A DNA stretch of 64,000 nucleotides, taken from assembly GCF_020497125.1 (NCBI RefSeq), contig NC_059075.1, positions 60,593,321 to 60,657,320 on the forward strand, read 5' to 3'. Positions within the stretch are counted from its first letter, which is position 1. Each line of letters begins with the position of its first letter. Source of the DNA: Mauremys mutica. Lineage: Eukaryota; Chordata; Testudines; Geoemydidae. The notes below the pieces were generated by a model. The model was not told the origin of the DNA and ran no database searches. It saw nothing but the letters and a program-made list of their open reading frames with translations. The translations under genes were made by a program, and so were the position numbers. This document shows positions 34,301-44,615 of the stretch, one piece after another.

Positions 34301-37300
34301 CTGGATGGCACCCTCTGCAATCAGAGGACCTGGTCAGTATATAGGCAGCAAGGAAGATACAAAAGAAGGGATTCCTAACCCCTCAGTGTAATTACACAGA
34401 ACATAAGCTACAGTCTACTACTAGAGAGCCTGATCCTGCACTGCTGAGGTCAATGGGAGATTTTCCACTGGCTTCAATGGGTATAGGATTAGGTCTGTAA
34501 AGAGCAGTAGTAATCAAGTGCCTGTGTTCTTTTATAATGTCAGTGCAGGGAATTAGTTAAAGGATGCCATATATTGATGGCTATTCCAGCCTGTAACACA
34601 GCAGCATGCACACGATCTCTGTTACATGTCAGAAGAATCAAATGAATCTGTGATCTCCATGTAATTGAAATGTCTGTCCTCAGTGAGAAAACATCTTTAA
34701 TTACAGATGTTATCAACGTGTCAGTGTTAAAGCTTTCTGACCCTGACCTTTCACGATCATTAGTGTGAATGTAATTATATTATTATAAAAACAAACATCA
34801 TTAGGGCTGGGCCAAATTTTTTTGACCAAAAGATTTTGCAGATTTGTCTCATGTGCCAAATAGTTTTGGTTGGGGAAAAAAGAAAAATGCTCAGAAAATT
34901 GAAAAGTTTAGTTTTCTGACACTTTCAAAATGAAATGGTTTGATTTTTTTTTATTCAAAACAATTTTTTTTAGAAATTTCCTTCAATTTTATTAAAAAAA
35001 AATAAAAACATTAAACCTCTAAATCTAAACCAAAGTTTTTGTTTCAGGTAAAATTAAACATTTAATTCAACCTGAAACAAGATTGTTTTCAACATTTTGG
35101 TTTTGCTAAAATGTTCAAAAGAATTTCGCTTTGGATCAACCTGATACAATTTAAAAGAATAAATAAATTCGGAACTGCCACCAAACAGAAAAATCAGTTA
35201 TTCACCCAGCTCCATTTATTGTTTTGCTGGGAAACAGTTTTTGCAATCTTTGAAGAATGTTCTGACACTTTCTCCAAATAGATATGTGGCTTCTGGAGTG
35301 CTAAGCTTCTACCTGTGACTCTTTTATCACCATAAAAGAGACAAAGTAAGTGGGGTAATATCTTTTATCAAACCAACTTCTTTTGGTGAAAGAGAGAAGC
35401 TTTCAAGCTCCGCAGAGCTCTTCTTCAGGTGTCTCTCACGAACAGAAGTTGGTCCGATAAAAGATATTACCTCATCCACCTTGTCTCTCTCATATCCTGA
35501 GAACAACATGGCTACAACAACACTGTTATCACCACAAGGGCAGTATAAATCTAAGGAGACTGATGGTCTTGTAGTTAAAGCATTGCACTTGGGAGATTTT
35601 GAGTTCCATTCCAAGCGCTACCACAGAATTCCTGTGACCCTGGTTAAGTCACAGAGCCTCTCTCTGTCTCGATTCCCCATCTACAAAGTGGAGAGAGAGT
35701 AATACTTCCTTTCCCCCACCCCTTGTCTGTCTGGGCTGTTTAGATTGTAAGCTCTTTACAGCAGGGATTGTCTCTTCTTGCCTGTACAGTGCCTTGCCCA
35801 GTGAGATCCTGACTGGGGCCTCCAAGCATTGCCATAACACAGATAATAACTGTAGGTGGGTGTTGGTGACATCAAACAAGCAGGAGAAGCTGTCTGCCTA
35901 TCACAAAGATAAAAGCACATGCAATCTGGGTGGGAGCATTTATTTTTTAGTTAGAGAATTAGGTAAATGCGTGTGCAAACAAGTGCTTGGACTCCAGGCA
36001 AGCTTGCTGTGCAGAGTTTGGTGTCTGCAAAGGTTGGACACCCTTGATGTAAAGACACTGAAGTAGTATATGTGTAATTATGACCAGCATATATTAGAAC
36101 CAGGGTAGACAACCTATGGCACAGGTGCCAAAGGCAGCACGCGAGGTGATTTTCAGTGGCACTCACACTGCCTGGGTCCTGGCCACCGGTCTGGGGGGCT
36201 CTGCATTTTAATTTAATTTTAAATGACGCTTCTTAAACATTTTAAAATCCTTATTTACTTTACATAGAACAATAGTTTAGTTATATATTATAGACTTATA
36301 GAAAGAGACCTTCTAAAAACATTAAAATATATTACTGGCATGCAAAACCTTAAATTAGAGTGAATAAATGAAGACTCGGCACACCACTTCTGAAAGGTTG
36401 CCGATCCCGGTATTAGAATGTAAGTGCTGTATGTCTCTGTTCTGGACAGAATCACACTGTAAAAACCCTCCCCAGTTGCTGTCCCAGGTGAGACGATCCT
36501 CACCCAGCACAGTTCAGTCTAATTATCCTAAATTATCCCAATCTGACCCCTGATTTTTATTTATCTGATTTATTCCTGTATTAGATCCAAGCTCCAACTG
36601 CCACAGCTAGTGCTAAGAAACCCATCCCAATTGCTAAGGCAGAAGACAGTGATGAGGAGGAGTTACCATGGTGCTGTATCTGCAACGAAAATGCCACATT
36701 GCGCTGCCATGACTGCGATGATGATCTCTACTGCCAGCGATGCTTCCGGTAACTGTGATAACGCCTTTTGGCTAGAGATACCCATCAAGATGAAACCTAG
36801 TTCTCCATGCCAAGTTAGAATAACAGAAGTGTAGGACTAGAAGGGACCTCAAGAGGTCATCTAGTCCAGTCCCCTGCACTCATGGCAGGACTAAGTATTA
36901 TCTAGACCATTTCTGACAGGTGTTTGTCTAACCTGTTCTTAAAACTCCAATGACTGAGATTCCACAGCCTCCCTAGGCAATTTATTCCAGTGCTTAACCA
37001 CCTGGATAGTTAATTTTACCTCATGTCCAACCTAAACTGCCCTTGCTGCAATTTAAGCCCATTGCTTCTTGTCCTATCCTCAAAGGTTAAGGAGAACAAT
37101 TTTTCTCCCTCCTCCTTGTAAGAACTCTTTATGTTGCATGGTTTAGTGGGTGTTTCTTCTACTAAACGGAAGAGAAGGAGAAATTTGAGATGCTCAAGAG
37201 TCAGATTGTTACCTCGCCCTTTCAGGAAATAGTTTTATAGCACCATTAATTTACACTAGCTAGCATGGAAGTACAAGCACTATCATCATGCTTCAGGGCA

Positions 37301-38912
37301 TAAACTGGGATCAGGAAACAATGTTCCTTTCGTACTATAGTAGTGCATGCTCTAGGTGTATCATGGTGAGGATGTTATGCCTTTTTCTGAAGCAAGTTAC
37401 ACTAGCCACTGCTGAAGACAAGATGTGCGAGACCATTGTTCAGGTTTGGAGATGACTGTGGTTTGTTAATGACCTTGAAGGATGGGTCAGAACAGAACAG
37501 ACTCACTGGCAGAGAGATCAGCTAGGAGGAAAGTGTGGGATCTACAAGGATAGAACCGTGGCCTTAGACTATGTAAAATTTCCTTTTTTTTTTTTTTCCA
37601 ATCTGGTGATTCCTGAAGCACTTGAAATTGGAGAGTCTTCGTATTTTATGTACCAAAGGCTTCTAGCTCTGTCGAGCAATGCAATAGTTGCAATTTTAAC
37701 TTTTAAACACCTAAGGCTTTTGCATTCTGGCAGCATGTTATAAATCTCTGGTTTAAGAAGTTATTTCCCTTCAGTGCAAGACTGTTCTGTCTTGGCTTCT
37801 AATTTTATTTTCATCATTATTTCTCTTTCTAAAGCACTGGAGTTGCTTGATTTCCAAGGGTAGTGTTGTATGGACACTGACTAACTTGAAGTGTGAAACA
37901 GAAACCAGATGGTAGATTGAGAAGATCTCTGATGTTCATTCTGTCATTTCATGGCCTGTTGATGGTTCTGCAGAAACCAGTGCAATGGAGGGGGTGGTGA
38001 GAGTGAATATATTAAAATAATAAGGACATGCCTAACTGGTAATGCTAAATAAGTTTAAGGAGAAACACATCAGCCAGATAACGGAGCAGTAAGAGGCAGA
38101 GATGAGAAAAGCAGCAGAGTGGCAGGGTATTAAATTAAGTCAGCTGTACGCTGAAGATCAGGGTTTGTGTCTTCAGTCAATAAATAACCCTTCCTGCCTG
38201 AAATTGAGCAGAAATTAATTGAGCAGGGATTTTGCCCTCTGCAATTCATTTGCAGTGCCATATGCAACAGATTATAATCACAGCTCTTATTACATGCCTC
38301 TTACCCACTGTCCTGAGAATGCAGCAAAGAGTCTTGTGGCACCTTATAAACTAACAGACGTATTGGAGCATGAGCCATCTGACAAAGTGGGTATTCACCC
38401 ACGAAAGCTCATGCTCTAATACGTCTGTTAGTCTATAAGGTGCCACAGGACTCTTTGCTGCTTTTACAGATCCAGACTAACACAGCTACTCCTCTGATAC
38501 TTGTCCTGAGAATGTATCACTAATTACATGAACATGAATATTTCAGAAAGACCCGTTGTCATTTCTCTCTCCAGAAGTCAGAGGACAGAATGAAGTTTTC
38601 TGAATTAGCAGGCAGTCTTCCTCTTCATAAAGAACTTTCCAGGGCGATGTTAAAAAAAAAAAACTCAGCTGTCAGTCTTGATAAAGCCAATGGTGGCCCA
38701 AGAGAGAACTCCTCGGTTAGTCAAAAGTATCGGTGGGGATTGTCTCTTGCTTGCATTAGCTGGATGAGGCTCTGTGCAGCTGCTACTGCTGGGTAGGCTG
38801 GTCTGCACAACCTACCTTCAATTCTTGTTTGCCTTTCAGGGAAGGCCATGATGAGTTTGACCGGAAGGAGCACTGCACATCTAGCTTTCGTCCTCCTTGT
38901 AAGCAGAAATGA
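22343..38912 (+). CDS. ZFYVE19: ZFYVE19 (ANCHR), complete coding region, 11 exons
   Basis: ZFYVE19/ANCHR delays abscission in the Aurora-B NoCut checkpoint by binding VPS4 and the midbody, and its finger binds PtdIns3P. Exons: 22343-22396, 23265-23386, 25099-25152, 25678-25838, 26913-27058, 29500-29614, 32318-32527, 33158-33237, 33869-33979, 36585-36748, 38840-38912. Phases fit and give 429 codons plus TGA. Exons 1-2 encode the FYVE-type finger ([26 protein letters not shown]). Exon 5 has two VPS4-binding MIM1-like motifs ([26 protein letters not shown]). Exon 10 has the B-box-like finger [21 protein letters not shown]. An in-frame TGA at 22310-22312 supports the start. Human isoforms may start further upstream. 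Intron 1 has a GC donor. The exon-9 donor (GTCCGT) is weak. The human YGCKNC is CGCKNC here. Confidence 0.95.
22692..22890 (+). mobile_element. hAT-type repeat fragment (copy 2)
   Basis: The counterpart of 880-1078. It lies in ZFYVE19 intron 1. Confidence 0.4.
23613..24358. mobile_element. Non-autonomous hAT transposon, 746 bp
   Basis: Ends CAGGGGTGAGCAAAC and GTTTGCCCACCCCTG are inverted. GTATAGTA, a perfect 8-bp target duplication, flanks it at 23605-23612 and 24359-24366. The interior is purine-rich with a perfect 26-bp hairpin (24058-24083 with 24095-24120, 11-base loop). The long ORFs inside are low-complexity repeat reading. It sits in ZFYVE19 intron 2. Confidence 0.93.
24367..25098. 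other. Rest of ZFYVE19 intron 2
   Basis: AT-rich stretch (24600-24760 especially) with no repeat I can name and no exon. Confidence 0.5.
25839..26912. other. ZFYVE19 intron 4
   Basis: Contains one arm (26604-26790) of an inverted repeat whose partner is in intron 6 (31914-32112). The rest is unassigned. Confidence 0.6.
26604..26790 (+). repeat. Inverted repeat arm A (intron 4)
   Basis: It reads in the same direction as the reverse complement of 31914-32112. Shared blocks include GAGTCACACAGTAG, GGACCCTTGTATGTGG, GTGCAGTTTTTATTGG, ACATTACAGCAATC, TTTTAAGCAAACCACA and GGATGTTGG. It is probably one family of dispersed repeat inserted twice in opposite orientation. Confidence 0.85.
26913..27058 (+). 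CDS. ZFYVE19: ZFYVE19 exon 5, VPS4-binding motifs
   Basis: Encodes two copies of a short amphipathic motif ([10 protein letters not shown] and [10 protein letters not shown]), matching the two MIM1-like motifs by which ANCHR binds the MIT domain of VPS4. The exon starts in phase 1 and ends in phase 0. Removal of it would shift the frame. Confidence 0.9.
27059..29499. other. ZFYVE19 intron 5
   Basis: Holds MIR/CORE-SINE pieces (27460-27650; 28540-29060, interrupted by the MITE at 28696-28972) and otherwise unassigned AT-rich sequence. Confidence 0.55.
28696..28972. mobile_element. MITE inserted in a MIR-like repeat
   Basis: Ends AGGCTTGTCTAC and GTAGACCAGGCA are imperfect inverted repeats, flanked by TAA on both sides (28693-28695, 28973-28975). 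The host repeat GGGGAAACAAAGGCTCAGGG ... AGTGACTTGCTCATGGTCAC is a MIR/CORE-SINE in antisense that is continuous once the MITE is removed. Confidence 0.75.
29693..31612 (+). mobile_element. CR1-type LINE, degraded ORF2 and 3' end
   Basis: Starts within ORF2 and contains reverse transcriptase: [64 protein letters not shown] and the FADDTK active-site block near 30600. A frameshift lies around 30298 and several stops follow, so it is dead. It ends with a frame reading [19 protein letters not shown] and LWNSLPED, then a 3' UTR and the CR1 tail TTTATGTTCTTATATG. The insertion begins about 80 bases after the exon-6 donor. Confidence 0.92.
31914..32112 (-). repeat. Inverted repeat arm B (intron 6)
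   Basis: The reverse complement of 26604-26790 with small gaps; see that entry. It lies 5.1 kb downstream of arm A, and exons 5 and 6 lie between them. Confidence 0.85.
32234..32259 (+). repeat. 26-bp direct repeat before exon 7
   Basis: Exactly repeated at 33045-33070, 811 bases downstream, with exon 7 (32318-32527) in between. Confidence 0.85.
33045..33070 (+). repeat. 26-bp direct repeat after exon 7
   Basis: Exact copy of 32234-32259 in ZFYVE19 intron 7, 88 bases before exon 8. Confidence 0.85.
35331..35530. mobile_element. Inverted-repeat (Penelope-like) fragment
   Basis: GACAAAGTAAGTGGGGTAAT ... and its near-complement GATATTACCTCATCCACCTT sit at either end. In between is the familiar AGAGCTCTTCTTCAGGTGTC. 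The arrangement matches the inverted terminal repeats of Penelope-like elements; the class call is tentative. Confidence 0.5.
35560..35870 (+). mobile_element. MIR/CORE-type SINE
   Basis: A tRNA-like 5' portion (GTAGTTAAAGCA; GAGTTCCATTCC as weak A and B boxes) is followed by the MIR/CORE block GACCCTGGTTAAGTCACAGA and CCCATCTACAAAGTGGAG. It ends with TGTTTAGATTGTAAGCTC and an ATAACACAGATAATAA tail. Confidence 0.65.
36100..36410. mobile_element. hAT-type MITE with 8-bp TSD
   Basis: Ends CCAGGGTAGACAACCT and AGGTTGCCGATCCCGG are inverted. TATTAGAA flanks both sides (36092-36099, 36411-36418) as a perfect 8-bp duplication. The interior is AT-rich and non-coding. Confidence 0.85.
36585..36748 (+). 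CDS. ZFYVE19: ZFYVE19 exon 10, C-terminal B-box-like finger
   Basis: Reads [18 protein letters not shown] then [20 protein letters not shown]. The Cys spacing matches the C-terminal zinc finger of ANCHR, and the His residues follow in exon 11 (GHDEF...KEHC). Borders are TTAG|ATC and CG|GTAACT. Confidence 0.92.
36823..37140 (-). mobile_element. CR1 LINE 3' end, antisense
   Basis: GACTAGAAGGGACCTCAAGA, GGTCATCTAGTCCAGTCCCC and TTATTCCAGTGCTTAACCACC are CR1 3' sequences in reverse complement. Confidence 0.85.
38325..38500. mobile_element. Penelope-like terminal repeats, inverted pair
   Basis: AAGAGTCTTGTGGCACCTTA up to GAGCATGAGC faces GCTCATGCTC ... GGTGCCACAGGACTCTTTG in inverted orientation, with GTGGGTATTCACCCACG between. 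The end reads CAGATCCAGACTAACACAGC and CTACTCCTCTGATAC. Confidence 0.7.
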
Positions 38913-39406
38913 GTCCTTGAGCTGTGAAAAGGGAAGAAGATGCAAAACAGAGATACAGAGGGAGTTGTCAAGATGGGAAGAGTCCACGAGGGCATGTGCT
39001 TGCTACCAAAACAGAGGATCTTTTGAACAATTTGAGGAACCTCTGTAATTCCAGAGAAGCTTGGTGAAAATGTGACTCCCCTCCCCAAGCATAGCCAGGG
39101 AAACATGGCTGGGAATGAAGTGCATGCTCTGCATACATGAGCGTTTAAGCCAGTGGAACATTAGAAAATGGATGAGTTGATATAAATGTAAATAGCATGA
39201 GTTTAAAACAGGGGGCATTTGGATGATGGTAAAGCTAGGGAAAGAGCATGAATTTAAGCCATTGTGAGGCTGCGTGATGAATAATTTCCTGCTTTTGCTA
39301 ATAATTTACACATTTTGTTCAAAAAAGATGACAAGGCAAGTTAAATTAAGAAAAGATAAAATTCTTCATGGCTTGATCAGATAGGTGATAAGAATCTCTG
39401 AAGTGT

Positions 39407-39412
39407 AATAAA
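39407..39412 (+). terminator. Candidate ZFYVE19 poly(A) signal
   Basis: AATAAA about 495 bases after the ZFYVE19 stop, followed by a GTGTG-rich stretch. Confidence 0.45.
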
Positions 39413-42400
39413 GGAATGTGTGTAGGGAAAGCTCTTGAGAATTTCTGAAATTATTTTACAGGGTGTCATCCTGCAGTCATGCCCTGTGACCTCAGTTCTA
39501 ATGCCAGATGGATCAAAAAATGAAATGAAAGGCCTTGCTATTTTTTGACATACTCTGGCTGGATGTGAGAGGACATGAGGTGACCTAAAACTGTAGTATT
39601 GCGTTGCTGGGGGCTTGCTAAACAGCAGCTGTGTTCTTCCCCAGTAGTGGCTGCATTTTATTGGTGGATGATGTCATTTCTGTATCTGAAAAGCATTCTG
39701 GAGTCCGTCAGGATGGAAGGTGCTTTATAAATGTAAAATACTAATAATGAGCTGAATTCTGTTGTCAAATAGGTATGTGAGAATTCTGTTGAAGTCAATG
39801 AGAGTTGTACACATTTGTCTGAGAGCAGAATTTGGCCTGATATAATTATTAGAATCACTGGTAGACTAAATATACTACCCACTGCTATCTCCACTTCCCC
39901 CACATATTTCTGTTCCTATGAATGAATACATTAAATGGAGCTCTATTCTTGCCCATCTCTGGTGCCTGTCCTGGTGCACATCACAGATCCCTAAGACCAA
40001 AGTCATTGGGGTTATGCACTGACCTGGCAAAATTCACTCTCTCTAATACTGTTCTGAGTAAGCCATAAGTGGCTGAAGTTCTGTTTATATTAACAGTGGC
40101 AGTGCCTAACTCCTTAGTACAGAGCTTTGGGATAGCTGAGTAGGAAAGGTATTGGATTATTATGATGTAATGCTGACAAAAAGCCCAGCACTCACAAGAT
40201 GATAATAAACAGTTCCTGGTCTGAGGAGGTTAGTCTAAAAGAGGAAAACCAAGATTCATTTCTGGGTTTTACTGCGTAGGAGTGGGAGCCACTTCATAAT
40301 TATTGGACTGGAATGATTACTCAGATAGCTAACCACCTACACTTACAGAAAAGATCTGCCTTGTTCCCTTTGTGGCTCAGTATTTTCAGGGGGTGAGGAG
40401 TGTTACTGCTGTTCAAATGTCTGCTGTCTGTTTGATTTTTAAGAGGCGTCTCTGTGTAGTATTTGTCCAAACTGCTCCAGCAGTAGGTCTTAATCCTGAC
40501 TCCCCTCCAGACATTCAGACTATATGCATTCAATTCTTTGCTTCACAGCTACTTCTCTTAAACACCTGACCCTGACCTGTGGGTTAATTATGCCTAGGTG
40601 AGTCTCAACACCATCCTATTGAACTTCCTGGATTCCTCAGCCACAGTTGAACTTGTAGCTATTTATACAGTCAGCCAGGGTGGCCCTGTGAGCCCTAACA
40701 AGTGAATCTCATGAGGAAAACAATTGGTAGGTTACAGCTTGAGCCAGCCTGCTGGCTTGCCCAGGGTTCCTGTGGGCTCATCTCATTGAACCCAGAAAGA
40801 CATGTCCTGGAACTGACGTTTAATACTTAGTCATGCATGGGAGCTTCTCTTTACTTGCTTTGGTCACACAGACTAATCCTCCCCTCTCCACAGAAAATGA
40901 ACTTTTGTTGATGCTGTGTGATAATGGGCCTTTTCTGTGACCCTCCCCTTGAAATGCATTAGACTCCATCACTAGCTTATCAACTTCTATAGTGTGGGGA
41001 AAGAGGGCTGTTTGCAGCAGGGTAGACAAACTAACCTTTTGGTTTTCTCTTTGGGAAAGACAAATAATGTGACCCTTATTTAAGAAGCATGCTTTTAAAG
41101 AGTCGTATGGCTAAAGCCCTGAACAACTTCCCAGGGACTGGTGTGGTTATAGCCTTGGCCAGTGCTTTGAAAATACTCAGCAAAAGCTATGAAATCCCAG
41201 GCTGTGCAAATGAAGGTGCGAGCACTGTATCTGCAAAAGAAACAAAATTGGACTTGTGCCCTTTTTTGCTTCTTTATGAGGGATAGAAAGGGCCTGAAAG
41301 GGTTTTCTCCCCCCAGAATGTTGATTTTCTGCATTTGAAATATCAGATCTTGCCCTTTTTGGCTGGAGAATCGAGAATGATTATGACATCAGAAGAGTTT
41401 ATAACCTGAATATTTGAGAGGGGAGCTCAGAGGTGTTATTAGGAGCATGATGCAGGGGGAAATCTTTATTTCATGCACATGGGCTAAGATATACAAACAT
41501 TCCCATGCAATACTTGCAACTCACCCCTGGCAGGCTTGAGCTAGTGCCTGAGAACCAGGATAATAAAAGTAACTAGAAACTGCTTGTAAACAACAGCAAA
41601 ATTGGCTAGTCTATTTTCATGGTCCAGACTGAAATAAATCCAAACAATAAACAACAACATACTATATTTGAAGAATTCTTTCCACTGAAAAAAAAGACTT
41701 GCAATTTTGTACATTTTTTTTAATATGATTTTTTGAACTTAACAGATCCTCTTAATTTCCCCTCTCTCTTGTATTGATCTGGGAAATCAGAATGGATTTT
41801 TGGAGCGGTTCCTGGCTGATAGGCAAATATATTTTGAGACAAAATTTTAACATTACTTACCCAAGTCCCTGAGGTTTTTCAAACCCCATATTCATGCTAG
41901 GGCTTGCCCTGAATTGTTGCTGTGTTGTGTGGGGTTTCCTTTAGAGTTTGGATCTCAAGAATTACCATGTTTGGGGATGGTGCACCAGCACTACAGCACG
42001 GAGGGCTTGACTGCTTCTCCCCACTTGGACTGTGTCTGCTGAGGAGAGCATGTGAAGGCAAAGTAAACAGGACACACGGGTTATTTTTAAAAATACCTTC
42101 CCAAACCTGTTTTTAACAATCCCTGACCCACAGCATGGCCCAAGTCCCTTCATGGCACCCAGAGTAAAGGCAGGGGGTAGGAGGTGGGTGGTGGGTCGTC
42201 CAGCCATAAGGATAACATCCAAGATGGTGCAAGGGGAGAGGCATTTCAGCTCCTTTGTGCTCTCCCTAGTCAAATATGGTTCAACAAGCAGAACGCATTG
42301 AGCCAGTAGAATACAAGCGAAGGCTTGCCCAAGTGCACATCTCTGTTCCCATGGCAGCTACGTGAACCTCTGGCGATTGTCGTAACTCTAGTTCAGTCCG

Positions 42401-44615
42401 CCCAGCTTATTGCCTATCCCTTGTCAAAACTGGATCTTCCACCTTCACCTCAGTTTGATCCTTTGCTACGTTTGACTAAGCTCCTGGCCTGGCAGAAACC
42501 AGACTAGCTTGTAAAACAGGTGTTGAGCAAGAAAGATCATAATTGGCTTTGTCGGGAAAACTTCCAACATTTTTATCAGCTCAGTGGATTAATGAACTCT
42601 TTGGCTGGGCTAGCCTCTGCCCTGCTCTCTGAGTGGCAGTGAAATGATAAAGGTCAGAACCTCAGCAGGTGTAAATCAGTGTAGATATATTGGCTTCAAG
42701 GCAGCTAGGCCAATTTATACCAGCTAAGGCTCTGGCCCAGCATCACCTCTGATCTTTTCAGCATTTTAACTTTTTATTTAATTTGTAGAATTGAGCTTTG
42801 AAGAGAAGTTTTCAAGATTATTCTATGTGCCGAGGCCAGATGATGGCCTGCCAAGCACGTGCCAAGGTCCCAACACTGCCACAGGAAGGACATACCCATG
42901 ACCCAACACTCCCACATGGGCATACTGATGGGCATGCAGCTGGCACATAGCGAATGTGGCACATCCATGCTTTCATCACACTGCAGATGAGGCTTGAAGT
43001 ACCTATAGAGCTAGGTATGACCTTGGCAGGATAAGTCTCCCAAGACTGGCTATATGGCACATCGGCTTCAAAAAGGGTGTAAATGTAAGAACCAACCAGC
43101 CCAGGGACACATGCTTCTCTCAGCCAGGAAACAGCCATTTTCTCTGGCCCTCCTGGTGGTGTGCTCTGAACTCTAGGATGGGGGACAAATGTACCAGTCT
43201 GCACCCTGTCATTAACTAGGATGGGGGACTGATGTAATTTAAGACTTAAAACATGTAGAGATTTCTGGTGCAGCCCAAGATTTTAGTCAGTTTCTGTTGT
43301 TAGCTGTCAGATGCGCTGGCCTTAATGCTGCAGGGCTCCTTTGCATTGTAGGCCCTGGTCCCTCTTTTTGCAACACTGTATGACAAATCGGAACACAAGG
43401 ACAAACCCAGTAGTCTGATCACTAGCATAATGGGACATGGGACTTTCTCTCCCATAGAGACTTACACTCTCCTAAACAGAGGTGAAGCTATGTGCGTTAG
43501 TTGTGTGTGGGGGGGAAACCAGGAGTCTCTTCTATCATATGGGAGTTGTCTGAGTCTAACTGATCCTCTTCATTTACCATCTTATTTCCATCCCACTCTT
43601 GCCACCTTACTGTCTCTCTGGATGTGGTTTATGAGTCCCACTCCTGCTACATCTAGAAGATGTGGTACAGAGGCACAAGGCTCCAGCTCCTACATCCCCT
43701 TTGGGTTGCTGAGCCTCTCCCATCCTCTCTTCCTGAATACTCCCCACAAAGAGAGCACTTAGCCAGCCCTGGATTGACGGGCTTTTAATTAGATTTTTCT
43801 TCCCTCTCTGGATTTCCTCTTTGAATGCAGAACAAAAACCCTCACATCACAAGCAGGTCTGGATTTCTATGCATTTTAATATACAAATTGAGTGTCTTCC
43901 AAAATGCCCTTACACAGGCAGCTGTGCAGTCCCTTAAAAATCCCTTGCAGGTCCTCGTATTTGTTTGAGGTGCTGCTAGCTCATTAAAAAGTCCCATGCC
44001 CCACAAATATTAATCAACCTGTGGGACGTACAGTAGGATGGAAGGAAAAGCTCCAGGGAGTGTATTTTCTGCCCAGCTTTCCACCAGGGAGGGATGATTA
44101 ATAAAAAGAGTGACTAGAAAAATATAAGAAGTGACCCTTTGTCCATGTGCTGGCCTAGAGCCAGAAGGTCTGTTCACAAGCAGGGGCTGGGAGCAGTGGA
44201 CTAGCAACTCCCTGTCCCTGGTGAAGGATGGATAACAGCCAATGCCTTCTTTCTCCCTTCTGTCACCGGGCAGCAGGAGCAGCCCTGAATGGCTCCAAAG
44301 GGAGCTGTGTCTAACGCTTCCTCAGCCAAAGGAGAGGTTCCTTCAAAAAGAAAATGAATGAAAAAGAAAAGAAGGGGATCTGCCCTCTCCTTTAATGTAA
44401 CAGCTCTTTAAATATCAGCAAGATAAACACAAGCCCCTCCCTGTGAACATGAAGCTGGAATGTGATGCTAAAAGTATCTAAGATGCTTCTCAGAACACCA
44501 AGTCCTAGAAAAACTGTAAAATGATCTTCCCATGTGATTCTCTGTCCTGGGAAGATGCCCGCTTTCATGTGAGCAATACAGGATGGAAGGGGGGTGTCTC
44601 TCATGATGGATAGGA
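39413..44615. other. Intergenic, ZFYVE19 to PPP1R14D (convergent)
   Basis: 5.2 kb of AT-rich, mostly unassigned sequence. The short ORFs here have no recognisable domain or splice context. MIR-like words occur around 39760-39850 and 42680-42740. Confidence 0.5.

Larger units (their letters stand above)
33980..36584. other. ZFYVE19 intron 9
   Basis: Contains a T/A-rich interspersed repeat (34797-35220, similar in style to 55920-56160 and 57860-58120), a Penelope-like fragment (35331-35530), a CORE-SINE (35560-35870) and a hAT MITE (36100-36410). Confidence 0.55.
36749..38839. other. ZFYVE19 intron 10
   Basis: Holds an antisense CR1 fragment (36823-37140) and an inverted Penelope-like pair (38325-38500). 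The rest is unassigned. Confidence 0.55.

Noticed and set aside
42818..43204. 128-codon minus ORF between ZFYVE19 and PPP1R14D
   Set aside because: No recognisable motif, splice context or neighbouring exon. Length is within chance for this size of window.
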